Shown one piece after another: positions 8,200-17,140 of a DNA stretch of 64,000 bases. The DNA lies in NCBI RefSeq assembly GCF_013282215.1, contig NZ_CP048103.1, forward strand, positions 310,001 through 374,000, read 5' to 3'. Origin of the DNA: Kroppenstedtia eburnea. Its GTDB lineage: Bacteria; Bacillota; Bacilli; Thermoactinomycetales; DSM-45169. Below the pieces are notes generated by a model. That model did no database searches. It saw only the letters and a program-made list of their open reading frames with translations, and had not been told where the DNA came from. A program made the position numbers and the translations under genes. Numbering within the stretch: the first letter of the stretch is position 1; each line of letters opens with the position of its first letter.

Positions 8200-9320
8200 A
8201 AGCATATTGGCGATTGACATGGGCGCAGCTGTTGCTCTTTATACGAAATAAGAACACCATCATCTGGTCATTAATCCTTCCTGTTTTGATGATCCTCGCC
8301 CTGGGCACTTTTCTGGGAAAGGGAACGGATCAGTTTCAATTGACTCTGGCCGTGGCAGACGAAGACGACACGACTGCCTCCCGGGCCCTGGTGAAGTCCC
8401 TGGCTGAAACCGGTCCGGGGTTTGCGACGGTGAACACCACCCGCGCCGAAGGGATGTCCCGGGTGAAGCAGGGAGATGCCCAAGCCTTGGTTGTGCTGAA
8501 GCGGGGCTTGGGGGAACGCTTGCGTTCCGCCGAAGGCGGGGACCGGGGAGCAGGAGATTCTTCCGCGTTGGTTTCCCTCTACCTGGACCGGAGCAATCCC
8601 ACTGTTTCCCAAGTGGGGTCCACGGTGATCGGTGAAGCGGTGGACCGACTGAACAAGGAAGCAGTAAACTACCGGCCTCCCGTCGGGATGGAAGTGGTCA
8701 ACATCCAGACCCGGCCCTTGGGCTATATCGACTTTTTGGTACCGGGGATTTTGTCCCTGATGATCATGAGTAATAACCTGAACGGAGTGGCCGCCACCAT
8801 CGCTTCCTGGCGGGAGCGGGGCATCCTGCGCCGGATGCAGGGAACCCCATTGAAGAGCTCCACCTTTATCGCCGCCCAGATCACGGCGCGGGTGTTGTTG
8901 AACGGTTTGCAGGCGGTGCTGTTGATCCTGGTGGCCTATTTTGTCTACGGTGTCCATGTCTACGGGTCATGGGTGCTGCTCCTCATGTTCCTGCTGCTGG
9001 GGACACTCACCTTTATGTCCATGGGCTTCATCATTGCCAGTCTGACCCGAACTCCGGAAAGTGCCGGCCCGATCGCGGGTATGATCTCCTTTCCGATGAT
9101 CTTTGTCGGCGGTATATTCTTTCCCGTACGGGATCTGCCGGGGATCTTGCAACCGGTGGTGAAAGCGATCCCCATCGGTTATCTGACCGACGCGCTCCGG
9201 GCGGTGATGAATGAAGGGGCCACCTTGGCCCAGACGGCGACCCCGGCGACAGTGCTGACGGCCTGGCTGGTCGTCTCATTCACGGTGGCTTCCCTCACCT
9301 TCCGGTGGGATGTGAAATAA
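8196..9320 (+). CDS. ABC-2 type exporter permease
   Basis: The 374-residue protein has an N-terminal membrane helix (about 20-40), a large extracytoplasmic loop (about 45-175), and five further helices between about 178 and 365, the ABC2_membrane_3 layout. The GILRRMQGTPLKSSTF stretch is the typical coupling helix after the second membrane segment. It overlaps the ATPase gene by four bases and is followed 19 bases later by acpS. Likely partner of the upstream ATPase. Confidence 0.85.
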   Translation: MKAYWRLTWAQLLLFIRNKNTIIWSLILPVLMILALGTFLGKGTDQFQLTLAVADEDDTTASRALVKSLAETGPGFATVNTTRAEGMSRVKQGDAQALVVLKRGLGERLRSAEGGDRGAGDSSALVSLYLDRSNPTVSQVGSTVIGEAVDRLNKEAVNYRPPVGMEVVNIQTRPLGYIDFLVPGILSLMIMSNNLNGVAATIASWRERGILRRMQGTPLKSSTFIAAQITARVLLNGLQAVLLILVAYFVYGVHVYGSWVLLLMFLLLGTLTFMSMGFIIASLTRTPESAGPIAGMISFPMIFVGGIFFPVRDLPGILQPVVKAIPIGYLTDALRAVMNEGATLAQTATPATVLTAWLVVSFTVASLTFRWDVK

Positions 9321-9339
9321 GGAGAGGGGGAAACAGAGC

Positions 9340-9714
9340 ATGATCCTGGGAATCGGTACGGATTTGGCCGAAATTTCCCGGATTCGCCGCGTTGGACTCC
9401 GGCGACTGGCCGGGCGGATCCTCTCCAAAGAAGAGATGGCGTGGATGCCGGAATCTGATCGACGCCGGGAGGAATGGCTCGCCGGTCGTTTTGCCGCCAA
9501 AGAGGCGGTGGCCAAAGCGACAGGAACCGGAATCGGGGGGCGCCTCAGCTTTCGGGACATCGAAATCTTTAATGACGACAGGGGAAAACCATATGTGCGG
9601 ATCGCCTCCGAAGTGTTGATGGGATTGGGTTGGGGGCGGGATGTCACCATCCATCTTTCCATCACCCACAGTGGAGACCATGCCCTCGCCTTTGTGGTTG
9701 TGGAAGGCGGATAG
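9340..9714 (+). CDS. acpS: Holo-[acyl-carrier-protein] synthase
   Basis: The 124-residue protein transfers 4'-phosphopantetheine from CoA to the acyl-carrier protein. The family signatures GIGTDLAEI at residues 4-12 (Mg-binding Asp8) and GRFAAKEAVAKATGTG near 48-63 (metal-binding Glu) are intact. The length is normal. It begins the conserved ydcB-like cluster; acpS next to the NAD(P)HX repair gene is a common arrangement in Bacillales. Confidence 0.95.
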   Translation: MILGIGTDLAEISRIRRVGLRRLAGRILSKEEMAWMPESDRRREEWLAGRFAAKEAVAKATGTGIGGRLSFRDIEIFNDDRGKPYVRIASEVLMGLGWGRDVTIHLSITHSGDHALAFVVVEGG

Positions 9715-9795
9715 TCCCCTGATCGCCTGTCATCCTTGTCTGCATATCCGGACAGGTCCGGTCATATAGTTATAACGCGGTTGGGAGGGAGTTGT

Positions 9796-11319
9796 TTGTA
9801 TCTCTGTACTGCACAGGAGATGCGCGATCTGGACCGGTACACCATCGACAGGATGGGTTTGCCGGGGATGGTTCTGATGGAAAATGCGGGCCGGGAGGCG
9901 GCCCGTGCATTGTTGGAGCGCTTTCCGGAAGCGAAGAAGGCTGTGGTTTTGGCCGGTTCGGGCAACAATGGCGGAGACGGCTTTGTCATCGCCCGTCACC
10001 TGGCTGCTGCCGGTTGGGAGGTTTCTGTTCACTACTTCGGACAGGTGGAGAAGATGTCCCCGGAGACACGGACTTTTTACGGGGTTTGCCGGCAGATGGG
10101 AATTCCCGTCGCAGGTGGGAACGGGTCGGAGGAGCTGATCGGCAACGCCGATGTGGTGGTGGATGCCTTGCTGGGAACCGGAGTTCGGGGGGAGCTGCGG
10201 GAGCCCCTCCGAACTCTGATCCGCCAGGTGAACCGGGCTTGTCGGGGGTTTGTGCTCGCCGTTGACGTCCCGAGCGGAGTGGACACCGACACGGGAGCCG
10301 TGCTCGGGGAGGCGATCCGTGCCGATCTGACGGTCACCTTTGCCGCTGCCAAGTGGTGCCACTTCCTGCGCCCTGCCGCTGAATACCGGGGGGAGCTGAA
10401 AGTGGTCGATATCGGGATTCCTCCGGCGGTGGTGGAACAGAATCCACCCCGGGCCCGGCTCAACCGGCCGTCCCTGTGGGAGAAGCACCTGTCTCCCCGA
10501 TCTCCCTGGAGTCATAAAGGGTCCCATGGCCATCTCCTGGTACTGGGTGGATCCAGGGGAATGCTGGGAGCCGCCGCCCTCTCCGGAATGGCTTCCCTTC
10601 GAGCGGGAGTCGGGATGACGACCTTGGGGGTCCCCCGCGGGCAGGAGGGGCCCTTGGCCGCCAAGGTGACGGAGCCCTTGATATGGGGTTGGCCCGATGG
10701 GCCGGAAGGCTGTTTTTCCGGGGAATTTCCGATGGATTGGGAAGAGCGGGCACCCCGATTCACCGCCGTTGCCATCGGTCCCGGTCTGGGCCGCTTTACA
10801 AGGGAGAAGCCTTGGTTGGAACGGTTGCTGCGGGAAGTGCCCGTCCCCGTTGTCCTGGATGCCGATGGGCTCAATATTCTCTCCGGGAACCTGTCCATCC
10901 TGAAACAACGGCAGGGGGCGACGGTGTTGACCCCCCATCCCGGGGAGATGGCCCGTCTGTTGGGAGTCTCCGTGGGTGAAGTGGAATCTTCCCGGCACCG
11001 GGCGGCCGTCGATTTGGCAAGGAGATATGGAGTGACGACGGTATTGAAAGGCACCTTTACCGTGATCGCTTTTCCCGACGGCCGGCAAGTGATCCATCCT
11101 GAATCGTCTCCCGCCCTAGCCAAGGCGGGGTCCGGGGATGTGCTCACGGGGATTCTGGGGGGCATGTTGGCCCGGGGGATCCCGGTGGAGAGTGCAGTTC
11201 CCCTGGGAGTTCACCTGCATAGCTCGGCCGGCCGGTCGGCCGCAGTCGATTCGGCTCACTCCGTCCTCGCTTCCGATGTGATCCATCATCTCGGGAGTGC
11301 CATCCATCAGATCCGTTGA
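9796..11319 (+). CDS. nnrD: Bifunctional NAD(P)H-hydrate epimerase/dehydratase
   Basis: I choose TTG 9796, preceded by GGGAGGGAG, since the first residues (YLCTAQEMRDLDRYTI) match the start of YjeF domains; 507 residues. The N-terminal epimerase domain (about 1-215) has GSGNNGGDGFVIAR. The C-terminal ribokinase-like dehydratase (about 230-505) has VLTPHPGEMARLLG near 390 and the AKAGSGDVLTG catalytic motif near 440. It repairs damaged hydrated NADH and NADPH in the cytoplasm. It follows acpS and precedes the YdcC-like lipoprotein gene. Confidence 0.92.
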   Translation: MYLCTAQEMRDLDRYTIDRMGLPGMVLMENAGREAARALLERFPEAKKAVVLAGSGNNGGDGFVIARHLAAAGWEVSVHYFGQVEKMSPETRTFYGVCRQMGIPVAGGNGSEELIGNADVVVDALLGTGVRGELREPLRTLIRQVNRACRGFVLAVDVPSGVDTDTGAVLGEAIRADLTVTFAAAKWCHFLRPAAEYRGELKVVDIGIPPAVVEQNPPRARLNRPSLWEKHLSPRSPWSHKGSHGHLLVLGGSRGMLGAAALSGMASLRAGVGMTTLGVPRGQEGPLAAKVTEPLIWGWPDGPEGCFSGEFPMDWEERAPRFTAVAIGPGLGRFTREKPWLERLLREVPVPVVLDADGLNILSGNLSILKQRQGATVLTPHPGEMARLLGVSVGEVESSRHRAAVDLARRYGVTTVLKGTFTVIAFPDGRQVIHPESSPALAKAGSGDVLTGILGGMLARGIPVESAVPLGVHLHSSAGRSAAVDSAHSVLASDVIHHLGSAIHQIR

Positions 11320-11393
11320 TCGTACCCGTGCCCGACCGACACATCTCTCGGGAACCGGGCGGCCCCCGCTCCCACAGGGAAAGGGATGATGAA

Positions 11394-12422
11394 ATGCGTC
11401 GGACCGCGTGGGTAGTCGCCGTTGTCATGGTGGTCGCAGTCGCACTCACCGGCTGCGGTGAAAAGAGTCCGGATCAAATCGTGAAGGATCTGTCCAAGCT
11501 GACGGATAAAATGAAGGGGTACAAAAGCCACGGCAAGATGGTGATCCATTCCGGGACCGCTCCTCAGGAATACGATGTGGAGGTCTGGTACAAAAAGCCT
11601 CATTTTTACCGTGTTTCCCTTAAAAACACCAAAAAAGACGTCACCCAGATCCTGCTCAGGAACGACGAAGGCGTTTTTGTCTTGACTCCCCACCTGGAGA
11701 AGAGTTTCCGCTTTCAGAGCGACTGGCCGGAGAACGGAGGCGGACAGGTGTATCTGTACCAATCCTTGCTGAAAAGCATCGTCGATGATTCTTCCCGCAA
11801 AATCACCAGCTCCGAAAAGGAGTACCATTTTGATGTTCAGGCCAACTACAGTCAGAACAAATCGATGAACCGACAACGCATCCGGATGGACAGGGATTAT
11901 ATTCCGCAAAAGGTGGAAGTGCTGAATGAAGAGGACCAGGTGTTGGTGGAGGTCACCTTTGACAAATTTGATGAGGATCCCTCCTTTGACAAGAACGCCT
12001 TTGACATGGAACGGAATATGACCGGCTATGCCGGCAGAACCGTTCCCACTCTGGCCAAGAAACAGAAAAAAGGAAAGGAAAAAGAGGTGAATGCGGTCGC
12101 CCCCGCCTGGATCCCGGAAGGCAGCCGGCTGGCGGATGAAACCACCGTGGAGACCCCGGAGGGCAAGCGGGTGATCATGCGTTACAAAGGCCAAAAACCC
12201 TTCACCTTGACGCAGAAGCGACCGGAAGCGGTGGAAGCCAGCCTGCAGGCTTACGGGAAGCCCCTCGACCTGGGATACACGATGGGCGTCTTTCTGGACA
12301 TGGACGGAAAGAGACATCTCTCCTGGACATATGACGGTGTGGATTTTGAACTCCTTGGCGAACTGCCGGAATCACAGATGGCACAGATCGCCCGCTCCGT
12401 TTTTGAACAGAAAGATAAATGA
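11394..12422 (+). CDS. YdcC-like LolA-fold lipoprotein
   Basis: ATG 11394 follows AGGGAAAGGG. The 342-residue product has a positive start, a hydrophobic core and a lipobox LTGC with Cys near residue 21, so it should be lipid-anchored outside the membrane. The mature part has the strand-rich outer-membrane-lipoprotein-sorting fold (motifs MKGYKSHGKM and VEVWYKKPHFYRV), as in B. subtilis YdcC upstream of alr. The C-terminal ~100 residues form a second domain. The function of YdcC is not established. Confidence 0.82.
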   Translation: MRRTAWVVAVVMVVAVALTGCGEKSPDQIVKDLSKLTDKMKGYKSHGKMVIHSGTAPQEYDVEVWYKKPHFYRVSLKNTKKDVTQILLRNDEGVFVLTPHLEKSFRFQSDWPENGGGQVYLYQSLLKSIVDDSSRKITSSEKEYHFDVQANYSQNKSMNRQRIRMDRDYIPQKVEVLNEEDQVLVEVTFDKFDEDPSFDKNAFDMERNMTGYAGRTVPTLAKKQKKGKEKEVNAVAPAWIPEGSRLADETTVETPEGKRVIMRYKGQKPFTLTQKRPEAVEASLQAYGKPLDLGYTMGVFLDMDGKRHLSWTYDGVDFELLGELPESQMAQIARSVFEQKDK

Positions 12423-12423
12423 C

Positions 12424-12456
12424 CCGCCCGCCACCTTCGGTGGCGGGCCGTTTTTT
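12424..12456 (+). terminator. Intrinsic terminator
   Basis: The CCCGCCACC/GGTGGCGGG stem with a TTC loop is followed by CCG and six T residues directly after the lipoprotein stop codon. Confidence 0.88.
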
Positions 12457-12591
12457 ACGGAGGAGGGAAAATCTAACATCGGGCCGACGCTCAGTTTTTC
12501 TTGCAAAGCCGGAGTCCAATGATAGGATGAAAGAGAAGGTGTAACGCCTGCCGAGCCTTTCCATCAGCTCCGGATGGACCCTTCAGAAGTT

Positions 12592-12620
12592 TTGCAATCA
12601 GGGTCAGCCAATTGTATGAT
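12592..12620 (+). promoter_or_regulatory. Sigma-A-type promoter of the alr operon
   Basis: TTGCAA and TATGAT are separated by exactly 17 bases, about 40 bases before the first gene of the unit. Confidence 0.65.
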
Positions 12621-12660
12621 ATTCGTTAGAAATCGCTTTTGAACAAAAAAGGAGAACGAG

Positions 12661-13101
12661 ATGGAGAAGGAAGCGATCCACGACGAGCATACCCGTTTCA
12701 CAGTTCTGCTTTACCGGAAGAGCCGGGGCTTGCGTCTGGGAGAGGTCGGGGTGTTTCTGGCCGGGCTGTTGGGGATGTTGCCTTTCTTTGAGCTGAGATC
12801 GGCCCCCTTCGTCATCGCCCTCCTCCTGTGGGCAGCAGTGGTCATGGCCGGCTTGCCCGCCTTGTACCGGGCGCTTCTCCGGCCCAGATACACCTTGTAT
12901 CCGGACCGGTTGGTGATGCGGATGAAAGGAAAACGGGAAGAAGTCCCCCTTTCCCAAGTGAAGCCCAGTTACACCCTTCCCTATCTGTATCAGATCCGTG
13001 GGAAGGAGACAGCGCTTCTGGTCAGCGACCCTTTTTTGGAATCCCTGAGTGCGCAACTGAAACTGAATCAATCCGGGATCAAATCCAATGGAAAAGAGTA
13101 A
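12661..13101 (+). CDS. Two-helix membrane protein with PH-like domain, unknown role
   Basis: ATG 12661 follows AAAAGGAGAACGAG. The 146-residue protein has two membrane helices (about 24-44 and 47-68) and a C-terminal strand-rich region (about 75-130) with the TLYPDRLVMRMKGKREEVPLS pattern seen in bacterial PH-like membrane proteins. Its last codons overlap the alr start by 14 bases, so the two are co-transcribed. I do not recognise a characterised homologue. Confidence 0.6.
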   Translation: MEKEAIHDEHTRFTVLLYRKSRGLRLGEVGVFLAGLLGMLPFFELRSAPFVIALLLWAAVVMAGLPALYRALLRPRYTLYPDRLVMRMKGKREEVPLSQVKPSYTLPYLYQIRGKETALLVSDPFLESLSAQLKLNQSGIKSNGKE

Positions 13102-14332
13102 CCGATATTTTCGTGATACGGTGGCACTCATTGATTTGGATGCCATCACCCACAACGTGAGTCAATTTCGTCGCCGTCTGCCTGCCGGTTGCCGGCTGAT
13201 GGCGGCAGTCAAAGCCAATGCGTACGGCCACGGTTCCGTTCCGGTCTCCCGGGCGGCATTGGCTGCCGGCGCCACCGATTTGGCCGTCGCTTTTTTGGAC
13301 GAGGCCCTGGAGCTGCGGGCAGGGGGAATCACTGCCCCGATCCTGGTGCTCGGACATATCCCCGATCGGGGAATCGAACCGGCACTCAAAGCGGGGATCA
13401 CGCTGACTGTCTTCGATGAGGCGGGAGTGGAGAAGATCGCCGAGGTGGCAGCCCGCACCGGCCGCCGGGCCCGGCTCCATATCAAAGTGGATACCGGAAT
13501 GGGCCGGATCGGCCTGTGGGAAGATGCCGCCGTCCCCTTTGCCGAACGATGGGCCCGGGATCCCCGGGTGACGGTGGAGGGATTGTTCACCCATTTTGCC
13601 ACTGCCGACGAGATGGACAAGAGTTACGCCGTGGAGCAGCATGGTCGTTTTCTGCGGGTACTCCAACAATTGCAGGACAGGGGAATCCGAATCCCCGTGG
13701 TCCACTGTGCCAACAGTGCCGCCGCCATCGACCTGCCCGAATGGTCCCATGGCATGATCCGGTTGGGCATCAGCATGTACGGTTACTATCCCTCGGCACA
13801 GGTGAGCCGGGTAAGGGTTCGACTGCGTCCCGCCCTGACTCTGAAAACCCGGATCGTCCACCTGAAGCGCCCTCCCGCCGGGACGGGAATCAGTTACGGA
13901 AAGACAGCGATGGTCAGCGGAAATCAATGGATTGCCACGCTTCCCATCGGCTATGCTGACGGTTACAGCCGCCAGCTTTCCAATCGGGGGGCGGCTTTGG
14001 TCCGGGGACGGAGGGTGCCTGTGATCGGGAGGGTTTGCATGGACCAGACGATGCTGGATGTGACATCGGCCATGCCGGTGAAGGTGGGGGATGAAGTGGT
14101 TCTCTATGGAAAACAGGGAAACGAAGAGATCCATGTGGATGAGGTGGCTGATCTCCTCGGGACCATCTCCTATGAAATCACCTGCATGCTGGGGCATCGG
14201 GTCCCCAGGCTCTATCTCCGATCGGGCCGGGTGACGGAAGTGAACAACCCCCTGGGACAGGCCCCTGCCTCCACCGGGGGGGGAAGAATGCCCCGGGGGA
14301 AGGAATTTTGGGGTGAAGGGCGAATAAATTAA
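13088..14332 (+). CDS. alr: Alanine racemase
   Basis: This 414-residue PLP enzyme interconverts L- and D-alanine for peptidoglycan synthesis. The cofactor lysine is Lys42 in AVKANAYGHG, and the opposite catalytic base is the Tyr near 288 in LPIGYADGYSR. HIKVDTGMGRIG and VIGRVCMDQTMLDV are also typical. The last ~30 residues after the fold are a Gly/Arg-rich extension not usual in the family. It precedes the ndoAI-ndoA pair as in B. subtilis. Confidence 0.95.
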   Translation: MEKSNRYFRDTVALIDLDAITHNVSQFRRRLPAGCRLMAAVKANAYGHGSVPVSRAALAAGATDLAVAFLDEALELRAGGITAPILVLGHIPDRGIEPALKAGITLTVFDEAGVEKIAEVAARTGRRARLHIKVDTGMGRIGLWEDAAVPFAERWARDPRVTVEGLFTHFATADEMDKSYAVEQHGRFLRVLQQLQDRGIRIPVVHCANSAAAIDLPEWSHGMIRLGISMYGYYPSAQVSRVRVRLRPALTLKTRIVHLKRPPAGTGISYGKTAMVSGNQWIATLPIGYADGYSRQLSNRGAALVRGRRVPVIGRVCMDQTMLDVTSAMPVKVGDEVVLYGKQGNEEIHVDEVADLLGTISYEITCMLGHRVPRLYLRSGRVTEVNNPLGQAPASTGGGRMPRGKEFWGEGRIN

Positions 14333-14485
14333 TATTGTCCCCTAAACCGTCCTAAAGGTCCCGATCGACAGCGATCCGGGACGGAGGCGGAGTGAGCTCA
14401 AGTATATTTTTGCATCAGGTTTATCATAATGGTAGTATTGATTAGGTAAATCGCCAACGGTGATGATTTGTTGGGGGTGCGTACG

Positions 14486-14758
14486 TTGTCAGAGACAAAG
14501 AGAATCATGATCAGCTTACCTCAGCAATTGCTTCAGGAAGTGGATGGGATGGTGGAGAAGGAAAACTCCAACCGGAGTGAATTTGTTCGCCAAGCCATGA
14601 AGCTGTATCTTTATGAACGAAAAAAACGACTGATCCGCGAAATGATGCAACAAGGTTACATGGAGATGGCCAAGATCAATCTGAATATCGCGTCGGAATC
14701 CTTTGAGGCGGAAGAAGAGGCGGACGGTACGACGATTCGTCTGGTTAGTGGGGTGTAA
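14486..14758 (+). CDS. ndoAI: Antitoxin of the NdoA (MazF/EndoA) toxin
   Basis: I place the start at TTG 14486 after a GGGGGTG ribosome site; an in-frame TTG at 14468 lacks one. The 90-residue protein is a ribbon-helix-helix antitoxin ([19 protein letters not shown]) with the toxin-binding tail [11 protein letters not shown]-type sequence (here [17 protein letters not shown]) nearly identical in pattern to B. subtilis EndoAI. It neutralises the downstream endoribonuclease and probably represses the pair. Confidence 0.93.
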   Translation: MSETKRIMISLPQQLLQEVDGMVEKENSNRSEFVRQAMKLYLYERKKRLIREMMQQGYMEMAKINLNIASESFEAEEEADGTTIRLVSGV

Positions 14759-14763
14759 TTCTT

Positions 14764-15114
14764 TTGATTGTCAAACGTGGCGATGTCTATTTTGCCGATC
14801 TCTCTCCAGTGGTCGGATCTGAACAAGGTGGGGTTCGGCCTGTTCTGGTGATACAAAACAACATTGGGAACCGGTTCAGCCCCACTGTGATCGTCGCCGC
14901 GATTACTGCCCAAATCCAGAAGGCGAAACTCCCCACCCATGTGGAAATCGACGCCAGGAATTACGGGTTTGACCGGGATTCGGTGATTCTGTTGGAACAG
15001 ATCAGAACCATAGATAAACAACGGCTTACGGATAAAATCACCCATCTGGATGAAGAGATGATGATGCGGGTGAATGAGGCACTCAATATCAGTCTGGGTT
15101 TGATCGATTTTTGA
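14764..15114 (+). CDS. ndoA: Endoribonuclease toxin MazF/NdoA
   Basis: The 116-residue protein starts at TTG 14764, five bases after the antitoxin stop. The [20 protein letters not shown] start, RPVLVIQNN and [16 protein letters not shown] are the conserved MazF/PemK core; Arg25 and Thr48-region residues form the usual active site. It cleaves single-stranded RNA sequence-specifically when free of antitoxin. Its length equals that of B. subtilis NdoA. It ends at a terminator that separates it from the sigB genes. Confidence 0.95.
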   Translation: MIVKRGDVYFADLSPVVGSEQGGVRPVLVIQNNIGNRFSPTVIVAAITAQIQKAKLPTHVEIDARNYGFDRDSVILLEQIRTIDKQRLTDKITHLDEEMMMRVNEALNISLGLIDF

Positions 15115-15133
15115 CCCGACAGCAGGGGTGACC

Positions 15134-15165
15134 GGGAGGTGCGATCAGCGGCATCTCCTTTTTTT
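15134..15165 (+). terminator. Intrinsic terminator after ndoA
   Basis: The GGAGGTGC/GCATCTCC stem is followed by seven T residues. Confidence 0.8.
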
Positions 15166-15184
15166 GTGTCCGCAGTTGTATAAT
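15156..15184 (+). promoter_or_regulatory. Possible promoter of the rsbU-like gene
   Basis: A perfect TATAAT at 15179-15184 lies just after the ndoA terminator; the -35 (TCCTTT at 17-base spacing) is poor, so the call rests on the -10 and position. Confidence 0.35.
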
Positions 15185-15303
15185 GAAGGGGTGGACGTTT
15201 CGGAAGAGAGAGGGGGATCCGATGATGTTGCCACGGTTCTTTTTCGCCTCCCGTTTCCCACCTCTCACCTCCCAAATGCGGTTTCATATGGAGGAAAACT
15301 ACC

Positions 15304-16305
15304 ATGAACGATGAAATAATGGAGCGATATCAGCAGCTGCTCATCTCCTATTTATCGGACCGTAAGGAAGACCAGTTGTATGAGGCCCAACAGATGAGCA
15401 AGTGGATGATAGAGCAGAAAATCCCGCCGGAGGAAATGGTCAGTATGCACGCGGAGGCAGTCAAAGGACATCTACCGGAAGATGTCCAGCACTCATTCGA
15501 CTTGTTGATTGAAATGATGATCGGATACGGAACCGCCCTCCGGGAGCATGAAAGTCTTCTCAACCGGCAGCGGGAGCTGGAGTATGAGATCGAAGTCGCC
15601 GTCGGGATGCAACAGACTCTCCTCCCTGATGCACCGCCGGACACTCCGGATCTGGATATTGGCGTGGTCAGTGTCCCGGCGCAACGGATGAGCGGGGATT
15701 ACTACAACTTTGTCAACCATGGCGGAGGATGTATCGGAGTGGCTCTCTCGGATATTATCGGAAAGGGAATCCCCGCCGCCCTTTGTATGTCCATGATCAA
15801 ATACGCCATGGACCAGATGGACAACTCCTCCGGCCCCTCGGAGATCCTGCGTCGTCTGAACATCGTGGTGGAGAGAAATGTGGACCCCAGTATGTTCATC
15901 ACGATGGTCTATGGAGTCTACGATACCCATCGCCATCATTTTCAGTATGCCGCCGCCGGACATGAACCGGGGCTTTTGTACAGAGACCGGGAGGGTGACT
16001 TTGAAGATCTGAATACCGGCGGGTTGGTGCTGGGCGTCGCCGAGGGGATCGCCTATGAGGAATTCGGGCTGGACCTGGCTCCGGGGGACACCGTGATCCT
16101 TTTTTCCGACGGAGTGACGGAGGCCCGGATCGATGGACACTTTCTGGGTCGGGAACCCCTCAAGAAATTGATCCGATCCAATCTGCACCTGCCTGCGCAA
16201 GAGGCGGTGGAGGCCATTCAGCAGGATCTGTATGAAAGGGTCAATTACAGGCTGAAAGATGATCAGACGATCCTGTTGTTGCGCAGACCGAAGGTTGTTG
16301 ATTAA
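15304..16305 (+). CDS. rsbU: RsbU-like PP2C phosphatase, sigma-B activator
   Basis: The 333-residue protein starts after a GGAGG site. Residues 1-80 resemble the RsbU N-terminal helical domain that binds RsbT in B. subtilis; about 120-330 is a SpoIIE/PP2C domain with metal-binding Asp residues (MSGDYYNF, GVALSDIIGKGIPAAL, ILFSDGVTEA, KDDQTILLLRR). It should dephosphorylate RsbV. No rsbR, rsbS or rsbT gene is next to it. Its last three codons and stop come from a mobile repeat inserted at 16293; the ancestral tail was probably RRPKS then stop. Confidence 0.85.
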   Translation: MNDEIMERYQQLLISYLSDRKEDQLYEAQQMSKWMIEQKIPPEEMVSMHAEAVKGHLPEDVQHSFDLLIEMMIGYGTALREHESLLNRQRELEYEIEVAVGMQQTLLPDAPPDTPDLDIGVVSVPAQRMSGDYYNFVNHGGGCIGVALSDIIGKGIPAALCMSMIKYAMDQMDNSSGPSEILRRLNIVVERNVDPSMFITMVYGVYDTHRHHFQYAAAGHEPGLLYRDREGDFEDLNTGGLVLGVAEGIAYEEFGLDLAPGDTVILFSDGVTEARIDGHFLGREPLKKLIRSNLHLPAQEAVEAIQQDLYERVNYRLKDDQTILLLRRPKVVD

Positions 16306-16601
16306 CCAGAAAGTGGGCGGTGGAGGGAGTCGTGTACTGCCAAAGCGACCTTTGCACCACAGGCACTACAGTCCAAATGGGCTGAAGCCCTGGGATGAAG
16401 GTTGCCATCCTACCCAGCGGAGAATTTGGAGGGAGGGGCGTTTAGGGGCAACATGCTTCCTTGCGACACTTCCGAAAGGCTTTGCCCCTGCCCCGACGGT
16501 CAGATTCGGAGCGGCCAGTCTTCACTTCCTTGCTGGATGGCAACCGGAGCGTGGTAGAACACGATCTACCCATCTAAAATATGGTTAATCAACAGGCCTG
16601 G
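16293..16601. repeat. MITE-like repeat, type-3 ends, flanked by 12-bp direct repeat
   Basis: The left end GGTTGTTGATTAACCA and the right end (reverse complement) CCAGGCCTGTTGATTAACCA are inverted. The element is flanked by the 12-bp direct repeat GCGCAGACCGAA (16281-16292 and 16602-16613). Inside, GGTTGCCATCC/GGATGGCAACC and GGGGCAA/TTGCCCC can form long hairpins, so the whole 309 bp is self-complementary. It carries no gene. It supplies the present stop codon of the rsbU-like gene. Confidence 0.85.
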
Positions 16602-16637
16602 GCGCAGACCGAAATCCTGACCGGACCCTGGGGGCAG

Positions 16638-16662
16638 GTTTTAAAACCGAATGACGGGGTAA
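16638..16662 (+). promoter_or_regulatory. Sigma-B-type autoregulatory promoter before rsbV
   Basis: GTTTTA and GGGTAA are separated by 13 bases, close to the sigma-B consensus GTTTAA-N12-14-GGGTAT. The position upstream of rsbV matches the internal sigma-B promoter of B. subtilis. Confidence 0.6.
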
Positions 16663-16805
16663 AGTGGATGGGAGGGATCGAGGCGGGGCGGGATGGGCGA
16701 GAGAAGGGACCCGTGCGATCAGCAGCGCCGGTTTCATTAAGTTCTCGGTTCCCGCATCCCACTTCCCACCTCTCAGATGTGGCTTCCAGATGGAGGGAAA
16801 TTGCG

Positions 16806-17126
16806 ATGGATGTATCGATCCAGGAAAAAAGACAATCGGAACAAATCGTCACTTTGATTGTCTCCGGTGAGGTGGATGCATATACGGCACCACAGCTTCG
16901 TGAACGATTGATGCCGCTGTGTCAGAAGATGCGTGAAGTGCACCTGAACCTGTCACAGGTGGACTATATGGACAGCACCGCTTTGGGAGTGCTGATCGGT
17001 GCCTATAAACAGCTGCGCTCCAGGAAGGGGCGGCTGGTTCTCACGGGGATGAGCCCCCGTCTCAAACGTCTGTTTCGCATCACCGGGTTGACTGAAGTGA
17101 TTGATATTGAAGAAGATGGCGCTTAG
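16806..17126 (+). CDS. rsbV: Anti-anti-sigma factor RsbV
   Basis: The 106-residue STAS-domain protein starts at ATG 16806 after GGAGGG. The VDYMDSTALGVLIGAYK motif contains the serine (near 57) whose phosphorylation by RsbW inactivates it. Unphosphorylated RsbV binds RsbW and frees sigma-B. It is followed 14 bases later by rsbW. Confidence 0.93.
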   Translation: MDVSIQEKRQSEQIVTLIVSGEVDAYTAPQLRERLMPLCQKMREVHLNLSQVDYMDSTALGVLIGAYKQLRSRKGRLVLTGMSPRLKRLFRITGLTEVIDIEEDGA

Positions 17127-17140
17127 GAGGGCGGATTGGA

